NCBI GenBank assembly: GCA_900548265.1
Contig: URKG01000025.1
Span: 1 to 27,768 of the forward strand
Source of the DNA: an uncultured Collinsella sp.
GTDB taxonomy: Bacteria; Actinomycetota; Coriobacteriia; Coriobacteriales; Coriobacteriaceae
DNA length: 27,768 bases
Direction: 5' to 3'
In this document: positions 1 through 11,768 of the stretch, one piece after another
How the letters are laid out: each line of letters begins with the position of its first letter
Numbering within the stretch: the first letter of the stretch is position 1
Position numbers and translations under genes: made by a program
The notes under the pieces: model-generated
Told to the model about the DNA's origin: nothing
Database searches by the model: none
Seen by the model: the letters and a program-made list of their open reading frames with translations, nothing else

Positions 1-32
1 GGGCTCTGTCGTTCATTCGAACGACAGAGCCC
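1..32. terminator. perfect 14-bp inverted repeat at the window edge
   Basis: Arms 1-14 and 19-32 are exact reverse complements around a 4-nt loop (ATTC). The hairpin lies about 180 bases beyond the carB stop codon. It could terminate carAB on minus, or a gene outside the window. The plus-strand flank has no clear T run, and the flank needed to judge the minus strand is outside the window. Bases 33-209 show nothing else. Confidence 0.45.
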
Positions 33-209
33 ACACTCACTTTATTTCTCAGCCCTAGTCATCGCGCAAAGCCCCTTCCGCAGCACACGGTGCACCCGAG
101 TCACCGAAGGCCGGGGCGGAGGAGCCGAGTTTCCCACTGAGCGACTCTGCTTGCAGCCGGAGCGAAAGGGGGAAATCTCGGCCCCTCCCGCCCCGGCCGG
201 CCAGGTCAA

Positions 210-3524
<3,315 letters not shown>

Positions 3525-3525
3525 G

Positions 3526-4965
3526 TTAGTTCTCCTCGGTCTCGGTCGCGGCGGTCTCGGCAAAATTCCAGCCGGCAAGGCGGTCCTTCGCGGTGTCGAT
3601 GTCCAGGTAGTTCTCCTCGCCGTCCATGAGTCGCGTAAAGGCGGTAAAGAGATAGTGGGCATCGGTGGGGCCGGGCGAGGCCTCGGGGTGGTACTGGACC
3701 GAGAAGCATGGGGCGTCGAGCAGCTGGATGCCCTCGGCGGTGCCGTCGTTGAGGTTCACGTGCGTCAGGCGAATGCGGCCGAAGCGCTCGTTCATCACGA
3801 CCGGCGCGATGCCGCGACGCACCCAGGCGCGCAGGTCGCCATCGGCCGCATGCTCGGTCTCGCCGCCGGAAAGCTCCGGGATCAGTTTGCCCAGACTGGG
3901 GAACAGCAGGCCAAAGCCGTGGTTTTGCGCGGTGATCTCCACGCGGCGGCTCACCAGGTTCATAACCGGCTGGTTACCGCCACGGTGACCGAATTTAAGC
4001 TTTTCCATTTGGGCGCCGCACGCCAAGCTGATCATCTGGTGACCAAGGCAAATGCCAAAGACCGGCACCTTACCGATCAGCTGCTGCACCTGCTCGTAGG
4101 TCTCCGCCACGGCATCGGGGTCGCCGGGGCCGTTGGATAAAAAGACGCCGTCGGGATTCATGTCGAGCACCTCACTCGCGGGCGTATCCCACGGCACGAC
4201 AGTAAGGTCGCAGCCGGCGCGGACGAGGCCCTCCAGAATGCCGCGCTTCACGCCGCAGTCGTAGGCGACCACGTTGTGGCGGGCAGGAGCGGCAGGGGCA
4301 AGCGCAAAGTCATGCGTAGCAGGCAGGTCGCTCGCAGCAAAGGCATGAGGCGCGGGGCAGCTCACGGTCTTGACCAGGTTCTCGCCCACCAGCGTCGGCG
4401 CTGCGGCCAGACGCTCGGCAAGCTCGGCGACGTCAAAGATTTCCGTCGAGATAATACCCATCTTGGAGCCGTTGTCGCGCAGGTGGCGCACAAGAGCGCG
4501 GGTGTCGACGCCCTCGATAGCGACGATGCCGTGGGCACGCAGGTATTCCGGCACGCTGACGGCCGAGCGCCAGTTGGAAGGCGTAGCGCACATGTCGCGG
4601 ACGATTATGCCGCGCATGGCGGGAGCACTCGCGGGGCGTGCGGCGTCGCCGGGGAAGGCCGACTGGACGTCGGTCTCGTCGATGCCGTAGTTACCGATCT
4701 GCGGATAGGTCATGGTTACGATTTGGCCGGCATAGCTCGGGTCGGTCATGGCCTCAAAGTAGCCCTCAAGCGAGGTGTTGAAGCAGACCTCGCCGGTCGC
4801 AGTGCCCTCGGCACCACATGCACGGCCATAAAAAACGGTCCCATCCTCAAGGTACAGGATGCAGGGACCGCAGGTGCCCTTGCTGGTTTTGGCCAGCATG
4901 CGCTGGCAAAGCTCGCTGGGCGCGAAGGTGCGGGCAGCAGTGCCCGCAGTATGGTTGTTCGCCAT
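3526..4965 (-). CDS. carA: carbamoyl-phosphate synthase small (glutaminase) subunit
   Basis: CarA hydrolyses glutamine and passes ammonia to CarB. After an N-terminal extension of about 35 residues comes the CPSase small-chain domain (ILYLEDGTVFYG, GEVCFNTSLEGY). A class I glutamine amidotransferase domain follows: FLSNGPGDPD, the nucleophile Cys306 in GICLGHQ, and His426/Glu428 in YHPEASPGP. At 479 aa it is about 100 residues longer than E. coli CarA (382). The excess is the N-terminal extension, an insert near residues 353-398 between NHGF and THVNLNDGT, and a C-terminal tail from about 445. The core motifs are intact, so it should be active. AAGGAG at 4970-4975 lies 4 bases before the ATG. 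A PyrR-like hairpin abuts that site, which suggests translational control by pyrimidines. Confidence 0.96.
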   Translation of the reverse strand: MANNHTAGTAARTFAPSELCQRMLAKTSKGTCGPCILYLEDGTVFYGRACGAEGTATGEVCFNTSLEGYFEAMTDPSYAGQIVTMTYPQIGNYGIDETDVQSAFPGDAARPASAPAMRGIIVRDMCATPSNWRSAVSVPEYLRAHGIVAIEGVDTRALVRHLRDNGSKMGIISTEIFDVAELAERLAAAPTLVGENLVKTVSCPAPHAFAASDLPATHDFALAPAAPARHNVVAYDCGVKRGILEGLVRAGCDLTVVPWDTPASEVLDMNPDGVFLSNGPGDPDAVAETYEQVQQLIGKVPVFGICLGHQMISLACGAQMEKLKFGHRGGNQPVMNLVSRRVEITAQNHGFGLLFPSLGKLIPELSGGETEHAADGDLRAWVRRGIAPVVMNERFGRIRLTHVNLNDGTAEGIQLLDAPCFSVQYHPEASPGPTDAHYLFTAFTRLMDGEENYLDIDTAKDRLAGWNFAETAATETEEN

Positions 4966-4976
4966 AATTCTCCTTC

Positions 4977-4994
4977 CCGGTCTCTCCGGACCGG
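4977..4994 (-). promoter_or_regulatory. PyrR-binding-loop-like hairpin in the carA leader
   Basis: In the minus-strand RNA a 6-bp stem (CCGGUC with GACCGG) holds the hexaloop CGGAGA. That loop fits the CNGNGA consensus of PyrR-binding loops (ARUCCNGNGAGGYU); the surrounding bases match except at three flanking positions. One base after the stem comes the carA Shine-Dalgarno AAGGAG. In mycobacteria PyrR is known to repress translation through such a loop near the ribosome binding site. The role here is inferred; no pyrR gene is in the window. Confidence 0.6.
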
Positions 4995-5015
4995 CTTAAA
5001 GGTTGGTAGTTAGGC

Positions 5016-5037
5016 CTTGCGGTATTTTAACCGCAAG
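5016..5037 (-). promoter_or_regulatory. 8-bp leader hairpin upstream of carA
   Basis: Perfect arms at 5016-5023 and 5030-5037 (CTTGCGGT/ACCGCAAG) enclose an AT-rich 6-nt loop. On minus no T run follows, so it is not a terminator. It sits 22 bases upstream of the PyrR-like hairpin and may be part of the same leader fold. Further upstream, near 5072-5089, the heptamer CGAAATG occurs twice with 4-nt spacing. I could not identify a convincing carA promoter. Confidence 0.4.
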
Positions 5038-5102
5038 TATGCGCCATGGCGTTAATTTCATCGAAATGTTTACGAAATGATAATTATGACTTTCTATGCA
5101 TA

Positions 5103-5209
5103 ATGATTTTTCTGGAACGGGGATTGAAAAATCAGTCTGCCATGTATGCAGTTGGCGACAAAGTCCCGCTCTCAGAATGATTATTTAATCCCCGTCCCAG
5201 AAAAATCAT
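5103..5209. repeat. 23-bp inverted repeat around a 61-bp centre
   Basis: The arm at 5103-5125 (beginning ATGATTTTTCTGG) and the arm at 5187-5209 are reverse complements with one mismatch. The right arm overlaps the T run of the adjacent terminator. The size, the near-identity of the arms and the placement between genes suggest a small dispersed palindromic element (MITE-like or REP-like). Only one complete copy is seen in this window. Confidence 0.6.
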
Positions 5210-5241
5210 CCCGCGCGGGCACTTGGCTCACGCGGGATGAT
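5201..5241 (-). terminator. rho-independent terminator of the membrane-protein gene
   Basis: The 11-bp arms 5205-5215 and 5231-5241 (ATCATCCCGCG and its complement) enclose a 15-nt loop. On minus they are followed at once by TTTTT (5205-5201). The hairpin begins 6 bases after the stop codon at 5248-5250. Confidence 0.85.
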
Positions 5242-5247
5242 GGCGTC

Positions 5248-6207
5248 TTATTTATCCTGCTCAAGCAGATCGGACGGTGTGCGGTCGGGCTTGCCACCGC
5301 GGAAGATCTCGCGACCGTGCAGGCGATGTTCCAAGTCGCGCTCGGCCTTTTCTTCCGTAATCTTGGTCTGGCTTACCGCCGGGTCCTCAATCAGTGACGA
5401 CACCGAGTTCACCTGCTTTTGGATGCGCTCGGCAATCGTGTCGTCCATGCTCACGATACGCATCTTCCAGTCGATGCTCGTGGCATTTGACGAGCTCTTG
5501 GTCCACACAAACGTCAAAATGGCGCTCTGATGGCCCCGTGCGGGAAACATGCCAAAGAAAGAGTCGTGCTGAATCTTGCTGTCCTCGTCGATATAGGCGT
5601 GCACGTTATACACCACGCGGTCGATCTTATCGTTGAGCAACGCGTTGGTCGCAAGTGCCGCAGCCTGAATCTGCCCGTTAGACAGCAGCTCGAGCTCGTT
5701 GGCAGACGACGTGTCCAACACCGTCACCTCTACCGTACCCGTGCGCTCGTCCGCCTCGTCGACACTAAAGTCGAGCGGGAACTGCGTAAAGCCGTTGCCC
5801 CACTCGAGTCCACCCTTGAGTGCTGTAGAAACGGTATCGACCGAAACGCTCTCGGACAGGTTGGCGGTGTTCAGGCGGCGCATCACGCCGTAGCCAATCT
5901 GCATGCCCACGATCAACACCAGAATGCCAATAACTACGGCCATGGCGGTCTTCGTAATGGTATGGCTCACCTGCGAGCCCGAAGGATCATCCTCGGACAG
6001 CGGGTCGATATGTTTTGCCTGGCTCGCGCGATCCTCGCTGCGCAGCCGCGCCAGCGTCGCCTTGTCACCGCGCTTGGCCGCGGCCTCTTTTTCGCGCATG
6101 CGCTCGGTACGCTTTTTGGCGAGCGTCGGATCCAAGACGCCGGATGCATCGATTTCGGAGAATAACTCCGTCACTTCTTCCGGAGTCAAAGGGTTCTTGT
6201 CAGCCAT
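5248..6207 (-). CDS. single-span membrane protein of unknown function
   Basis: I do not recognise a family. The 319-aa protein starts with a charged cytoplasmic region (about residues 1-85) rich in Lys, Arg, Glu and Ala and probably helical near 30-60. One hydrophobic span follows at about 86-108 (AMAVVIGILVLIVGMQIGYG). The extracytoplasmic region of about 210 residues has no cysteine and alternating beta-like stretches (TGTVEVTVLD, SAILTFVWTK). No signal peptidase site or anchor motif is visible, so a type II single-pass topology is likely. The start is supported by AGGAAG 6-7 bases before the ATG. It lies 19 bases downstream of the ABC exporter and ends in a strong terminator, so the two probably form one operon. 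A link to that exporter is inference. Confidence 0.85.
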   Translation of the reverse strand: MADKNPLTPEEVTELFSEIDASGVLDPTLAKKRTERMREKEAAAKRGDKATLARLRSEDRASQAKHIDPLSEDDPSGSQVSHTITKTAMAVVIGILVLIVGMQIGYGVMRRLNTANLSESVSVDTVSTALKGGLEWGNGFTQFPLDFSVDEADERTGTVEVTVLDTSSANELELLSNGQIQAAALATNALLNDKIDRVVYNVHAYIDEDSKIQHDSFFGMFPARGHQSAILTFVWTKSSSNATSIDWKMRIVSMDDTIAERIQKQVNSVSSLIEDPAVSQTKITEEKAERDLEHRLHGREIFRGGKPDRTPSDLLEQDK

Positions 6208-6226
6208 AAACTTCCTGTCGTATCAA

Positions 6227-7999
6227 TCAGTCGAGCTCGTGCGCACGCGCACCTTCGAACTGCATTCGATAGTAACGGGCATAGGTGCCGCCACGGGCGA
6301 GAAGCTGCTCGTGCGTACCACGTTCCACAACGCGACCATGCTCGACGGTCGCAATCTCGTCAGCATGTTTAATGGTCGAGAGACGGTGGGCGATGATGAT
6401 TGTGGTGCGACCGCGCGCCAGGCGCTCGAGCGACTCCTGCACCGCCTCCTCGCTCTCGTTATCCAGAGCACTCGTCGCCTCATCCAAAATAAGGATCTTG
6501 GGATTCTTGAGAAACACGCGCGCAATGGCGACACGCTGCTTTTGACCACCCGAAAGACGGCTGCCGCGCTCGCCCACGACCGTGTCGTAGCCCTGCGGCA
6601 GGGACTCAATGAAGGCATCAATATTGGCGCGGCGGGCGGCCTCGGCGACCTCTTCTGCCGTGGCGCCTGGCTTGCCGTAGGCGATGTTCTCGCCAATCGT
6701 ACCGTCAAACAAATAAACATCCTGTTGCACCAGGCCAATAGCACGGCGCAAACTCTGTTGCGTCACGTCGCGCACGTCCTGCCCGTCGATGCTGATGGAT
6801 CCCTCAGCCACGTCATAAAAGCGCGGCAGCAGCGAACACGTTGTGGACTTGCCACCGCCCGAGGGGCCAACCAGGGCAATGGTCTGTCCGGGCTTGATGG
6901 ACAGATCCATGTGGTCGATAACAGGGCGTCCGTCAGCGCCGCCCTCGCCCAACTCAACATCCTCGTAGCTAAAGCACACGTCGCGATATTCAACCGCGCC
7001 AGCCGTCACCTGCAGGTCCGCGGCATCCGGCTTATCCTGGATATCCGGGGCGGTCGAAAGCACCTCGTCCATGCGTTTAAAGCCGGCGATGGCCTTCTGA
7101 TACGTCTCAGCCGAGTTCACAAGCGTCTCGAGCGGGGTGCAGAACAGCGAAATATAGAGTGCAAAGGTTGCCATATCGACTGCCTGCAGCTGACCCTGGG
7201 CAACGAGCCAACCACCCAGCAGCACCACAATCACGTACAGCACGCCAGAGAGCAGGCCATACGTCGCAGTATAGATGCCCATGGCGTGATACATATTCTC
7301 CTTGGACGAAAGATAGCGGTCGTTCGAGGCGCGAAACTTAGAGCGTTCGGCCCCCTCGTTCGCAAAACTCTTGACCACGCGCATGCCCGCCAGCGAATCC
7401 TGCAGCTGAGCATTAATACCGCTGATCTTTTTGCGGTTGTCGCTGAAGACCTCGCGCATGCGCATGTTCTGCCAAAACATGATGACCGCAAACACCGCCG
7501 TCACCACGGCCATGGCAAGCGCCAGCACCGGGGCGATAGCAAAGAGAATCACAAACGAACCGACGATCTCGATGCCGCAGATGATAATCCACTCGGGCAC
7601 GTGGTGTGCCGCCTCGCAGATATCGAACAGGTCGTTGACCACGCGGCTCATCATGTCACCCGAGCTGTTGCGATCGAAGTACGCAAAGCTAAAGCGCTCG
7701 TACTGATCGAACAGGTCCTCGCGCATCTTGGACTCCATGCGCGCGCCCATCACGTGGCCCCAGTAACTCACAAAGTAGCGACAGGCGCAACGGATGGCAT
7801 ACATCAGCACCAGGCCAACCGCGATCATACCGAGCGCCTGCATAATAGCAGCCTGCCCCTGGGTAAAGAGCCCGCCGGTCAGATTGCGCAGGATAATGGG
7901 AAACGCCAGGTCAATGGCGGCAAGCACCAGGGCGCAAATGGTATCGGCAACAAAAAGCCCCATCTGGGGCTTGTAATAAGAAAGAAAACGCTTAAACAT
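6227..7999 (-). CDS. ABC transporter, fused permease/ATPase half-exporter
   Basis: This is a 590-aa half-transporter of the MsbA/LmrA-like type that should dimerise in the membrane. The transmembrane domain (about 1-320) has six hydrophobic segments. The nucleotide-binding domain has Walker A GPSGGGKST at 378-386, Q-loop glutamines near 425, signature LSGGQ at 482-486, Walker B ILILDE at 502-507 and the switch His538 in IIIAHRLSTIKHAD. All catalytic residues are present. The substrate cannot be read from sequence; lipids, drugs or peptides are all possible. The frame is open to 8098, but MFKRFLSYYK at 7999 is the family-like start and has GAGGA 6-7 bases upstream. Only one half-transporter is here, so a homodimer is the simplest model. 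Confidence 0.93.
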   Translation of the reverse strand: MFKRFLSYYKPQMGLFVADTICALVLAAIDLAFPIILRNLTGGLFTQGQAAIMQALGMIAVGLVLMYAIRCACRYFVSYWGHVMGARMESKMREDLFDQYERFSFAYFDRNSSGDMMSRVVNDLFDICEAAHHVPEWIIICGIEIVGSFVILFAIAPVLALAMAVVTAVFAVIMFWQNMRMREVFSDNRKKISGINAQLQDSLAGMRVVKSFANEGAERSKFRASNDRYLSSKENMYHAMGIYTATYGLLSGVLYVIVVLLGGWLVAQGQLQAVDMATFALYISLFCTPLETLVNSAETYQKAIAGFKRMDEVLSTAPDIQDKPDAADLQVTAGAVEYRDVCFSYEDVELGEGGADGRPVIDHMDLSIKPGQTIALVGPSGGGKSTTCSLLPRFYDVAEGSISIDGQDVRDVTQQSLRRAIGLVQQDVYLFDGTIGENIAYGKPGATAEEVAEAARRANIDAFIESLPQGYDTVVGERGSRLSGGQKQRVAIARVFLKNPKILILDEATSALDNESEEAVQESLERLARGRTTIIIAHRLSTIKHADEIATVEHGRVVERGTHEQLLARGGTYARYYRMQFEGARAHELD

Positions 8000-8107
8000 G
8001 CAGTCCTCGGGGAGAAATAAATAGGGTGAGAAATCTGGTTGAACCGTTCGAGTTGAAAGAAAAGCAGCCCAACAAGCATAACGCCGATGTTCTGGCAACG
8101 TCAGCGA

Positions 8108-8205
8108 AAACGTCCCTAAGCGAGCAAGGTGCCTTGAAAGAGGAGCGACGCGTACTTCGGTACGCGAGCGACGATTGAAAGGCTGATTGCCGCTTAGGGG
8201 CGTTT
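8108..8205. repeat. nested inverted-repeat element between the ABC and Nudix genes
   Basis: The outer arms 8108-8122 (AAACGTCCCTAAGCG) and 8191-8205 are reverse complements with one mismatch. Inside lies a hairpin with stem GCGTAC, a TTCG tetraloop and GTACGC near 8150-8165, flanked by two direct copies of GAGCGACG and by two copies of TTGAAAG. No open frame of note is present. Layered symmetry of this kind suggests a structured RNA or a dispersed palindromic element. Bases 8000-8107 hold only the ABC gene's leader. Confidence 0.6.
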
Positions 8206-8218
8206 GCAGCGTCGACTC

Positions 8219-8246
8219 GTTACGCGGTTTGGTAAAACCGCGTAAC
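8219..8246 (-). terminator. 12-bp hairpin directly after the Nudix stop codon
   Basis: The arms 8219-8230 and 8235-8246 (GTTACGCGGTTT and its complement) are perfect, with a 4-nt loop. The hairpin abuts the TAG stop at 8247-8249. There is no T run on minus, so it may be a weak or Rho-assisted end, or an RNA-stabilising 3' hairpin. Confidence 0.5.
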
Positions 8247-8942
8247 CTAGAGTTCGGCCCCGCCTAGTCGGTGCGCGATGCTATCGCAGGCCAAGGCGCC
8301 TACGACGGTCTTGGCGTCTTCGATCTTGCCGTCGAGCACGGCGTCGATCAGCTCGTGCAGCGGCACCAGGTCCACGTTGACAAACTCGTCATCATCGGGG
8401 TTGGGCGCGTCGAACTCGAGCTTGGTGGCCAGGTAGATATGAATGATCTCATCGCAAAAACCGCAGGACGTGACAATCGACGTCAAAAAGCGAATACGAC
8501 CAGCCCTAAAGCCCGTCTCCTCATGCAGTTCGCGCTTGGCGCAATCGAGCGGGTCCTCGCCTGGATCGAGCTTGCCGGCGGGAATCTCGACCGTCACGCG
8601 GTCGATGGCGGTGCGGTACTGACGCACCAGTATGATCTTGCCGCTCTCGGTCAGTGCTACAACGGCCGCCGCACCCGGATGGCGAACGATATCGCGGGCG
8701 CTGCGGTGACCGTTGGGCAGCTCAACCTCAAGACGGTGGACGTCGAGGATCTTGCCCTTCCAGGCGCACTCCTCCGAAAGAATCTTCTCGTGCAGCTCGG
8801 TATCGTGCGGGTCGTCGTCGCCCAGCACCAGCGCCGGCTCGTCAGCGACCTCGCCACCAGGCTCGCCCTCGGCGTGCCCATACATGCGGCTGTCCTCTTC
8901 GACGATCTGCGCGTCCACGAGCTCTTCGTTCTTCTCGTCCAT
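8247..8942 (-). CDS. Nudix hydrolase, probable ADP-ribose pyrophosphatase
   Basis: The protein (231 aa) most likely splits ADP-ribose or a related nucleoside diphosphate derivative. The Nudix box is complete: G123, E129, R137-E138, E141-E142 and G144 (numbered from the 8942 start) fit GX5EX7REUXEEXGU. The upstream stretch RDIVRHPGAAAVVAL and QYRTAIDRVTVEIPAGKLDPGE are typical of the ADPRase/NudF subfamily. An acidic N-terminal extension of about 55 residues precedes the catalytic domain and is likely disordered. An ATG also occurs at 8951, but it sits one base from GAGAGG. The ATG at 8942 (MDEKNEE) has proper spacing from AGGA and is preferred. The gene begins 21 bases after the purD stop, so it is probably co-transcribed with purD. 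Confidence 0.9.
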   Translation of the reverse strand: MDEKNEELVDAQIVEEDSRMYGHAEGEPGGEVADEPALVLGDDDPHDTELHEKILSEECAWKGKILDVHRLEVELPNGHRSARDIVRHPGAAAVVALTESGKIILVRQYRTAIDRVTVEIPAGKLDPGEDPLDCAKRELHEETGFRAGRIRFLTSIVTSCGFCDEIIHIYLATKLEFDAPNPDDDEFVNVDLVPLHELIDAVLDGKIEDAKTVVGALACDSIAHRLGGAEL

Positions 8943-8963
8943 CCGTCTCATTCCTCTCGGATT

Positions 8964-10268
8964 TTAGGCATCCCAGGCGTCGCGGCCGCGCAGCGCGCGC
9001 AGGCCGATGTCGTGGCGCAGGGTCTTGCCCTCAAAAACAATCTTCTCGCAGGCCTCGTAGGCAAGGTTGCGAGCGTTCTCGAACGTGTCGCCCAGAGCGG
9101 TCACGGCAAGCACGCGGCCACCATTGGTCACGAGCTGGCCGTCCACCACGGCAGTGCCCGCGTGGTACACGGTCACGTTCTCCATGGCCTCGGCATCGGC
9201 GATACCGGTGATGACCTTGCCCTTCTCGTAGCTGCCGGGATAGCCCGCGCTCGTCAGGACAACGGCCACGGCCCACTCGTCGCGCCAGTCGAGTTCAATC
9301 TGATCGAGCTCGCAGTTGGCGCAGGCGAGCATGACCTCGACCAGGTCGTTCTTAAGGCGCGGCAGCACGACCTGCGTCTCGGGGTCGCCAAAGCGGGCAT
9401 TGAACTCCAGTACCTTGGGGCCGGCAGGCGTGAGCATAAAGCCGCCGTACAGGCAGCCGCGGTAGTCGATACCCTCGGCAGCGAGCTCGGCCACGGTCTG
9501 CTCCATGACCTTCACCATGGTGGCGTGCTCCTCGTCAGTCACGATGGGCACCGGGCTGTAGACGCCCATGCCGCCGGTGTTGGGGCCCTTGTCGCCCTCG
9601 AGCGCGCGCTTGTGGTCCTGCGAGGTGGCCATGGGGCGCACGGTCTTGCCGTCGGTAAAGGCCAGCAGCGAGCACTCGGGACCAACGAGCATCTCCTCGA
9701 TAACCACGGTGTTGCCGGCATCGCCAAAGGTGCCGCCAAAGCACTCGCGCACGGCTTCCTCGGCCTGCTCAAGTTCGGTCGCCACGATAACGCCCTTGCC
9801 CGCGGCAAGGCCGTCGGCCTTGACGACCAGCGGGGCGCCCTGCTCGCGCACGTAGGCGAGAGCCGAAGCCTCGTCGGTAAACGAACCATAGGCTGCCGTC
9901 GGAATGCCCGCACGCTCCATGAGCTGCTTGGAGAACAGCTTGGAGCCCTCCATCTGGGCGCCCTCGGCACCCGGGCCAAAGCAGGGAATACCCGCCGCGC
10001 GCACGGCGTCGGCCACGCCCGCCACGAGCGGAGCCTCGGGGCCAATTACCACGAGTCCGCATCCGTGGCTCTGCGCAAACGCCGCCACGGCCGCAGGATC
10101 GCAGTCGTCGAGAACAACGTTCTCGCCGCAGCTCGCGGTGCCGCCGTTACCCGGCGCAATGTAGAGCTTGCCGGCGCGCGGTGATGCTGCGAGCTTAGCT
10201 GCCAAAGCATGCTCACGGCCGCCGCTGCCCAACAACAGGATGTCGATGGTTTGAGTGTCCGCCTTCAA
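8964..10268 (-). CDS. purD: phosphoribosylamine-glycine ligase (GAR synthetase), TTG start
   Basis: This enzyme catalyses step 2 of purine synthesis, joining glycine to phosphoribosylamine with ATP. The 434-aa length is normal. The N-domain has LLLGSGGREHAL (11-22). The ATP-grasp region has GAEGAQMEGSKLFSK (100-114), ADGLAAGKGVIV and QDHKRALEGDKGPNTGGMG. The metal-binding E288 and N290 lie in LEFNARFGDPE. The frame runs upstream to 10436 without a family-like start. A TTG at 10268 (reading KADTQTIDILLLG next) is preceded by GAGGAGG at 10274-10280 with 5-nt spacing and gives the expected N-terminus. The gene lies 118 bases after purA; the gap holds competing hairpins that could attenuate or process the message. 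Confidence 0.95.
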   Translation of the reverse strand: MKADTQTIDILLLGSGGREHALAAKLAASPRAGKLYIAPGNGGTASCGENVVLDDCDPAAVAAFAQSHGCGLVVIGPEAPLVAGVADAVRAAGIPCFGPGAEGAQMEGSKLFSKQLMERAGIPTAAYGSFTDEASALAYVREQGAPLVVKADGLAAGKGVIVATELEQAEEAVRECFGGTFGDAGNTVVIEEMLVGPECSLLAFTDGKTVRPMATSQDHKRALEGDKGPNTGGMGVYSPVPIVTDEEHATMVKVMEQTVAELAAEGIDYRGCLYGGFMLTPAGPKVLEFNARFGDPETQVVLPRLKNDLVEVMLACANCELDQIELDWRDEWAVAVVLTSAGYPGSYEKGKVITGIADAEAMENVTVYHAGTAVVDGQLVTNGGRVLAVTALGDTFENARNLAYEACEKIVFEGKTLRHDIGLRALRGRDAWDA

Positions 10269-10308
10269 GGGTGCCTCCTCTATGGATGAATGGCCCGCTC
10301 CGCGCGAG

Positions 10309-10364
10309 CCCTTTGCAAGCAAATATACCCCTCGGCCGCCCGTCCGGGCTGCAAAGGGGTATAT
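10309..10364 (-). promoter_or_regulatory. two mutually exclusive RNA helices between purA and purD
   Basis: Helix 1 pairs 10355-10364 with 10323-10332 (10 bp, ATATACCCCT and complement) and holds a small inner stem GCCC/GGGC at 10338-10349. Helix 2 pairs 10350-10358 with 10309-10317 (9 bp, CCCTTTGCA and complement). They share 10355-10358, so both cannot form fully. On minus helix 1 forms first and is followed by only a weak T-rich stretch. This may be an attenuator or an mRNA-processing site. It does not match a riboswitch that I recognise. Confidence 0.4.
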
Positions 10365-10386
10365 CGCAATAACCAAATAGTCCCGA

Positions 10387-11673
<1,287 letters not shown>

Positions 11674-11739
11674 GTTTACTCCTTACATTCATGGACTGTC
11701 TGCGCGCCACGCCGGCACGCAGAAGCACAAAACATTCCC

Positions 11740-11768
11740 AGTATACCCGTGCAACGGGCGCCTGTCCT
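11740..11768 (-). promoter_or_regulatory. candidate sigma-70-type promoter for purA
   Basis: On minus, TATACT (11745-11740) is a near-perfect -10 and lies 17 bases after AGGACA (11768-11763), a 4-of-6 match to TTGACA. It lies about 65 bases upstream of the purA ATG and overlaps the dnaB stop codon. Inferred from sequence only. Confidence 0.45.

Noticed and set aside
5903..8020. Open frame of 705 codons on plus, opposite the ABC exporter
   Set aside because: Antisense shadow with biased composition and no ribosome site or motif; the minus-strand exporter has every catalytic motif.
8271..10184. Open frame of 637 codons on plus, opposite the Nudix gene and purD
   Set aside because: It spans two real minus-strand genes and their gap, which a true gene would not do; its composition is antisense-like.
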